DNA of 64,000 nt from Nocardioides ginsengisegetis (GTDB lineage: Bacteria > Actinomycetota > Actinomycetes > Propionibacteriales > Nocardioidaceae), in the NCBI RefSeq assembly GCF_014138045.1, contig NZ_JACGXA010000001.1, positions 3,891,001-3,955,000 on the forward strand. Reading direction: 5' to 3'. Below, in pieces: positions 60,200 to 64,000 of this stretch (position 1 is the stretch's first letter; each line of letters begins with the position of its first letter). The position numbers and the translations under genes were made by a program. The notes below the pieces were generated by a model. The model was not told where the DNA came from and did no database searches. It saw only the letters and a program-made list of their open reading frames with translations.

Positions 60200-60652
60200 T
60201 CAGGGGCTGGACGGCGACGAGGGCAGCGGCAGCGGGCACAGGTCGGTGGCCCAGGTGCCGAACGCCTCGGTGTCCTTCTGGTCCGAGCTGTTCAGCGCCC
60301 CGGTGAGCGCCTTGATCTCGTCCTGGGTGGCGTCGTCCTTGATCTTGGCGACCGTGTCGATGATCGCCTCGAAGCCCCGGCGCGCGTCGTCGGGGATGTC
60401 CTCCGGCGTCCCGGTCTCCTTCATCTTGGCGGCCCAGTCCTTGATCGCCTTGACGGTCTCGCTGTCCGAGGGCGCGGACGTGTTGTCCTTGAAGGCGTCG
60501 AAGAGGCTGTTGTACGCCGTGCAGAACTCGTCCTTGGACGCCGTCGCCGGTGCGTCGGAGGCCTTGTTGCCGCCACCGTCGCCGCAGGCGGTCAGCGAGG
60601 CGGCGAGGACCAGGGCGGAGGCCGCGAGCGCGACGCGCGATCGGACGGTCAC
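60200..60652 (-). CDS. Putative lipoprotein, paralogue of upstream gene
   Basis: 150 aa from GTG 60652, which overlaps the stop of the upstream paralogue (GTGA); ATG 60661 is an alternative. Lipobox LTAC after LAASALVLAAS, then CGDGGG. Mature domain KDEFCTAYNSLFDAFKDNT ... WAAKMKETGTPEDIPDDARR, helical with a Cys pair. Role unknown. Confidence 0.82.
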   Translation of the reverse strand: MTVRSRVALAASALVLAASLTACGDGGGNKASDAPATASKDEFCTAYNSLFDAFKDNTSAPSDSETVKAIKDWAAKMKETGTPEDIPDDARRGFEAIIDTVAKIKDDATQDEIKALTGALNSSDQKDTEAFGTWATDLCPLPLPSSPSSP

Positions 60653-61056
60653 TGCTGGCACGTCTTCGAGACGTAGTCGTCGAAGGCCTGCACCTGCGCC
60701 TGCTCGTCCTTGCTGAGGTCCTCGGCGAGGTTGGAGACGTCCTCGGTGCTGGCGTCGTCGGGCAGCTCGCCGATCTTCTGGACCTCCAGCTCGAAGCCCT
60801 TGCGCTCGTCGTCGGAGATGCCCTTCGGCGTGCCGGTGTCCTCGAGCTTGGTGCCGGCGTCCTTGAGGGCCTTGACGATGTCGGCGGGCTTGGCGTCGGC
60901 ACCCAGCGCGGTGATGTCCTTGGCGATCGACTCGAAGTTGGCGCAGAACTCCTTCTCGGAGGCGTCCGAGGGGGCACCGCCGCTCCCACCGTCGCCGCAG
61001 CCGACGGCGGTGCCGGCCACGAGCACGAGGCTGGCGGCGATCAGGGCGTGCTTCAT
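60649..61056 (-). CDS. Putative lipoprotein
   Basis: 135 aa from ATG 61056. Lipobox AVGC after LIAASLVLVAGT. Mature part EKEFCANFESIAKDITALGA ... DTGTPKGISDDERKGFELEV shares the Cys, TGTP and DDxRxGFE features with the next gene, so the two are tandem paralogues. Surface-anchored; role unknown. Confidence 0.85.
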   Translation of the reverse strand: MKHALIAASLVLVAGTAVGCGDGGSGGAPSDASEKEFCANFESIAKDITALGADAKPADIVKALKDAGTKLEDTGTPKGISDDERKGFELEVQKIGELPDDASTEDVSNLAEDLSKDEQAQVQAFDDYVSKTCQQ

Positions 61057-61127
61057 GGGGGGTCTCCTCAAGGTTGGTCCGTCAGTACGTCACCCTGCCC
61101 CATCCCGCGGCGTTCATGCACCGCCGG

Positions 61128-61802
61128 TCAGGCGAAAGCCTCGGCGGCCGGCACCGCGAGGGCAACGGGCAGACGTCGAAGGTACGCCGCCCGGGGCACC
61201 TCGATCACCCCCAGGGTCGCCAGGTGAGGCGTGCACCACTGCACGTCCAGGACCCGGTCGTCCGCATACCTGTCGCGCAGCCGCTCGACGAGGCCGACCA
61301 GGGCGACCTTCGAGGCGTCCCGCTCGCGGTGGAACATCGACTCCCCGGCGAAGAGCCCGCCGATCGCGACGCCGTAGAGGCCACCGACCAGCCGGTCGTC
61401 GCGCCAGGCCTCCACCGAGTGCGCCCAGCCGAGGTCGTGCAGCCGCGTGTAGGCGGCCCGGATGTCCTCGTCGATCCAGCCGGAGTCGCGCCGCGGGTCG
61501 GCGCAGGCGTCCAGGACCTCGGCGAAGGCCGTGTCGACGCGGATCTCGTGGTCACGGCAGGCACGGCGCAGCGACCGGGAGACGACCAGCCCGTCCAGCG
61601 GCAGCACGCCGCGGTGGACCGGCGAGAACCAGTACATCGGGTCGCCCGGCGTCCCGGAGGGCATCGGGAAGAGCCCGTGCCGGTAGGCCGCGAGCAGCGT
61701 GCCCGGGGCCAGGTCGGCGCCGATCGCCACCAGGTCGTCGAGGTCGTCGAAGGACGTGGGGTCGCCGAAGGACCAGGCGGACGGGGGCGGCTCGACGGGC
61801 AC
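61128..61802 (-). CDS. aat: Leucyl/phenylalanyl-tRNA-protein transferase
   Basis: 224 aa from GTG 61802: MPVEPPPSAWSFGDP is the usual family start. Transfers Leu or Phe to N-terminal Arg/Lys of proteins for the N-end rule. LVAIGADLAPGTLLAAYRHG, LFPM, WFSPVHRGVLPLD, AYTRLHDLGWAHSVEAW and GGLFAGESMFHRERDASKVA are present. An ATG at 61841 was rejected because it would overlap the divergent ATG. Confidence 0.93.
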   Translation of the reverse strand: MPVEPPPSAWSFGDPTSFDDLDDLVAIGADLAPGTLLAAYRHGLFPMPSGTPGDPMYWFSPVHRGVLPLDGLVVSRSLRRACRDHEIRVDTAFAEVLDACADPRRDSGWIDEDIRAAYTRLHDLGWAHSVEAWRDDRLVGGLYGVAIGGLFAGESMFHRERDASKVALVGLVERLRDRYADDRVLDVQWCTPHLATLGVIEVPRAAYLRRLPVALAVPAAEAFA

Positions 61803-61839
61803 GCCGCCACGGTAGTGGTCGCCTCCGTAGGATCGCGGC

Positions 61840-62520
61840 ATGAGCATCAAGGGCAGCCTCGGCAAGCAGGTGGCACCGCGCATCACCCAGGTGGCGCCGG
61901 GCCTGACCACGTCGTTCGTGCGGGAGGCCCTGCACCGGGCCATCCACGGCGGCGGGCCGTTCCCGCCGGCGGCGAAGGCGGCCGACAAGCAGCTCGCCGA
62001 GCAGCGCGGCAACGTCGACCGCGCGGTCCACGAGGTGATCGAGAACCACGTCCGCTACGCCGGCGCCCAGGGCTTCGTCACCAACATCGGCGGCCTGGTC
62101 ACCGCCGCGGTCACGATCCCGGCCAACATCTCGGGGCTCGCCCTGGTGCAGTGCCGGATGATCGCCGGCATCGCGCACCTGCGCGGCTACGACCTCGACG
62201 ACCCGCGCGTCCGCAACGCCGTCCTGACCTCGCTGCTCGGCGAGGACAAGGTCAACGCCCTGGTCAAGGCGCGCAAGCTGCCCGCACCGCCGATGGCGCT
62301 GGCCACCGCGCCCGCGCACGATCCCGACCTGGACCGGATCATCTCCGCCGAGGTCGCCTCCGACCTGATCACGAAGGTCGCCGGCAAGCGGCTCGCGATC
62401 ACGGTCGGGCGCCGGGTGCCGGTCGTGGGCGGCCTGGTCGGCATGGGCGCCGACGGCTATGCGACCTGGCGGATCGGCCGCTACGCGGACAAGGAGCTCC
62501 TGCCGCGCGCGCGGCGGTAG
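61840..62520 (+). CDS. EcsC family protein
   Basis: 226 aa. VRYAGAQGFVTNIGGLVTAA, VTIPANISGLALVQCRMIAG, IAHLRGYDLDDPRVRNAVLT and a Gly-rich C-terminal part (GRRVPVVGGLVGMGADGYAT) match the EcsC family, of unknown function. Its 3' end overlaps the sulfotransferase-like gene by 40 bp on the other strand. ATG 61840. Confidence 0.88.
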   Translation: MSIKGSLGKQVAPRITQVAPGLTTSFVREALHRAIHGGGPFPPAAKAADKQLAEQRGNVDRAVHEVIENHVRYAGAQGFVTNIGGLVTAAVTIPANISGLALVQCRMIAGIAHLRGYDLDDPRVRNAVLTSLLGEDKVNALVKARKLPAPPMALATAPAHDPDLDRIISAEVASDLITKVAGKRLAITVGRRVPVVGGLVGMGADGYATWRIGRYADKELLPRARR

Positions 62521-63695
62521 ACCTTCAGCAGCCCGCGGCCGGCCCGGCCGGTCTGGAGCCGGCGTACGAGCTTCTCGCGGAGGCGGTACGTCGGTCGCAG
62601 GTAGGAGCGCGACAGCGCGGCCCGGGTCTCGTCGAGCTCGCGCCCGAGGCGCTCCTCGGACTGCCGCAGCCGGGCGTTCTCCAGCAGCAGCGCCCGGACG
62701 GCGTCGACGGCGGCACCGGCGACCTGGCGCTCGTTGGGCTGGTCGGGGTCGGCGAAGCGGGTCGGCGGCTCGGGGCCGATGAGGTCCTGGAGGTCGCCGA
62801 CCACGTCGTAGCCGCGCGCCTTGATCTCCTCGATCCAGGACGCACAGACCTCCTGCGCCCACGGGTGCACGTCGGGTGGCAGGGCCAGCCGCGGTGACGC
62901 CGTGCGCTGGGACAGCGTCTGGTGGGCGAGCAGCTCGCGCACGAGCGGGCGGTAGTCGGGCGGCTCGAGCACCCGGTTGACCGACCGGTTGATCCGGCGG
63001 AGCAGGGCGGTCTCGGGGACGCCCATCGAGGGGTTGGCACGCTCGGCCTCGAGGTCAAGGTCGAGCCCGTCGAGCCCGAAGGTGCCGGAGAAACGCCGCC
63101 ACAGGAGGTCGCGCGGGCCGCCCGGCGGCGGGACCGTGACGAGGTGGATCCGCTCCGGCGGCAGGTCGTGGCCCCAGCGGTCCAGGATGTCCGGGACCTC
63201 CTGGACACCCCAGAACCAGTTGGCGATCCGGCTCTCGCGGGCCGGGTCCCGGATCTGGTCGAGGAAGCTGGCGTAGCTGATCGTGGAGCGGTGCTTGACG
63301 TTCTCCTGCCACTCCGCCGGGATCTGGCGGACCAGGTCCCGCACCGACAGCACGAGATGCACCTCGGTGCCGTCCCGGTGGCCCAGCGACTCCAGCGCCC
63401 GCCCGGCCTGGGCCCGCGAGGCGGTGGCCAGGATCTCGTGGCTGATGACGGCGGTGCCCTCCCAGCGGCGTACCTGCTCGGCGAGCCGCTCCCAGGCGCC
63501 GATCGCCTCGGTCTCCAGGCCGCCCCAGGGCAGCCGCATCAGGTCGAGGGCGGCGAGGAAGTGCGCGTCGAACCGGTCGGCGGGGTAGAGCAGGTCGGCC
63601 TCGCCGAGGGTCCGCTTGTTGCGGAAGAGCACGTCCTGGAGGTAGGACGTGCCGGTCTTGGGGGTGCCGACGTGCAGCAGGACCCGCTTGCTCAC
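62481..63695 (-). CDS. Sulfotransferase-like P-loop protein
   Basis: 404 aa. N-terminal PAPS-binding loop VLLHVGTPKTGTSYLQDVLF (5' PSB motif KTGTSYLQ); LVLSVRDLVRQIPAEWQEN (3' PB region); a C-terminal coiled coil (ENARLRQSEERLGRELDETR) and a basic tail. The family transfers sulfate to carbohydrates or glycolipids of the envelope. ATG 63695 overlaps the upstream stop (ATGA). Confidence 0.82.
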   Translation of the reverse strand: MSKRVLLHVGTPKTGTSYLQDVLFRNKRTLGEADLLYPADRFDAHFLAALDLMRLPWGGLETEAIGAWERLAEQVRRWEGTAVISHEILATASRAQAGRALESLGHRDGTEVHLVLSVRDLVRQIPAEWQENVKHRSTISYASFLDQIRDPARESRIANWFWGVQEVPDILDRWGHDLPPERIHLVTVPPPGGPRDLLWRRFSGTFGLDGLDLDLEAERANPSMGVPETALLRRINRSVNRVLEPPDYRPLVRELLAHQTLSQRTASPRLALPPDVHPWAQEVCASWIEEIKARGYDVVGDLQDLIGPEPPTRFADPDQPNERQVAGAAVDAVRALLLENARLRQSEERLGRELDETRAALSRSYLRPTYRLREKLVRRLQTGRAGRGLLKVYRRARGRSSLSA

Positions 63696-64000
63696 GCCGT
63701 CTCTCCCCCGTCTCGTTGCGGACCGCGCCCGTCGCGGTCACCCTCCAGCAGCAGCCGCAGCGCCAGCGCCAGGACGCCGGCGTCCGCGGGTGCGGTCACG
63801 CCCGGCCGGTCCCGGGGCAGCAACGCGTCCGGATCGCCGTGGACAGCGTAGCCAGCGCGGAGCAGCTGGGCCCGCATCCGCGTGGCGCGACGACGCAGCC
63901 ACTCCGCGTGCTCCGGGGGCACGACGAGGGGCGGGCCGTCGTCGGCCGCGAGCCGCGGCCGCAGGGTGTCCCGCAGCAGGGCCGCGCGGCGGCTCGGCAC
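63692..64000 (-). CDS. Hypothetical protein, 3' part only (runs off right edge)
   Basis: The last 102 codons of a minus-strand gene whose start lies beyond base 64000: VVPPEHAEWLRRRATRMRAQ, LLRAGYAVHGDPDALLPRDR, GVLALALRLLLEGD. It resembles the tail of actinobacterial sulfotransferase/glycan-associated proteins with an HAEWLRRRA pattern; not certain. Its stop overlaps the sulfotransferase-like start by 4 bp, so the two form one operon. Confidence 0.6.
   Translation of the reverse strand: MPSRRAALLRDTLRPRLAADDGPPLVVPPEHAEWLRRRATRMRAQLLRAGYAVHGDPDALLPRDRPGVTAPADAGVLALALRLLLEGDRDGRGPQRDGGETA

Noticed and set aside
1..64000. Insertion sequences or transposases
   Set aside because: No DDE transposase, terminal inverted repeats or target duplications were recognised; the only recombinase seen is the AICE integrase.

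Overview
The window is high-GC actinobacterial DNA. GTG starts are frequent, stop/start overlaps of 1-4 bp are the rule, and there is a WhiB-like protein, a bacterial proteasome activator (Bpa) and a pSAM2-type integrative element. The gene set suggests a Nocardioides-like member of the Nocardioidaceae; the family assignment is inference.

Layout. (1) 1-9.6 kb: a tightly overlapping operon encoding two LolD-type ABC ATPases, two very large FtsX-type permeases, a third ABC ATPase and two polytopic membrane proteins, probably an efflux or envelope export system. (2) 9.8-19.4 kb: an accessory region of three ECF sigma factor / membrane protein pairs and many small genes (PLDc_N-type protein, lipoprotein, MafI-like immunity protein, orphans). 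About twelve copies of a roughly 50 bp structured repeat, all in the same orientation, sit between these genes or gene pairs. It resembles an integron cassette array but has no integron integrase and no canonical attC core; this is the main candidate for an undescribed system. (3) 19.5-22 kb: small secreted and membrane proteins (DUF1707, SHOCT) and gene remnants. (4) 22.2-27.9 kb: an actinomycete integrative and conjugative element (AICE): Pra-like activator, two small orphan genes, FtsK/TraSA-type translocase, WhiB-like protein, RepSA-type initiator, excisionase and tyrosine integrase, ending 121 bp from a tRNA-Arg gene that is the likely target. A 26-bp-arm hairpin overlaps the end of rep.

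(5) 28-64 kb: chromosomal backbone. Two tandem, divergent GTP-type PEP carboxykinase genes each carry the same two dyad elements upstream at identical 103 bp spacing. They are followed by a TrmB/LuxR-like regulator, a tiny Cys-containing secreted peptide not previously called, two tRNA-Ser genes, a secreted DUF1524/excalibur nuclease, a biotinyl carrier, a nitrilase, a MobA-like transferase with a DUF6457 partner, a quinone oxidoreductase and Bpa. Next come two HAD phosphatases, a GNAT enzyme and serS in one overlapping operon, a PAP2-diacylglycerol kinase fusion, and pheA. Then larB-larC (nickel-pincer cofactor) with two REP-like repeats inside larC, a GDT1-type Mn2+ exporter, arginine deiminase, and a cNMP-binding protein with a class III cyclase. 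The last part holds GDPD, VOC and GNAT enzymes, an AAA ATPase, a Fpg/Nei glycosylase with a rhodanese, two paralogous lipoproteins, aat, an EcsC protein and a sulfotransferase-like protein. The gene at 63692-64000 runs off the right edge and the gene at 2-805 runs off the left edge.
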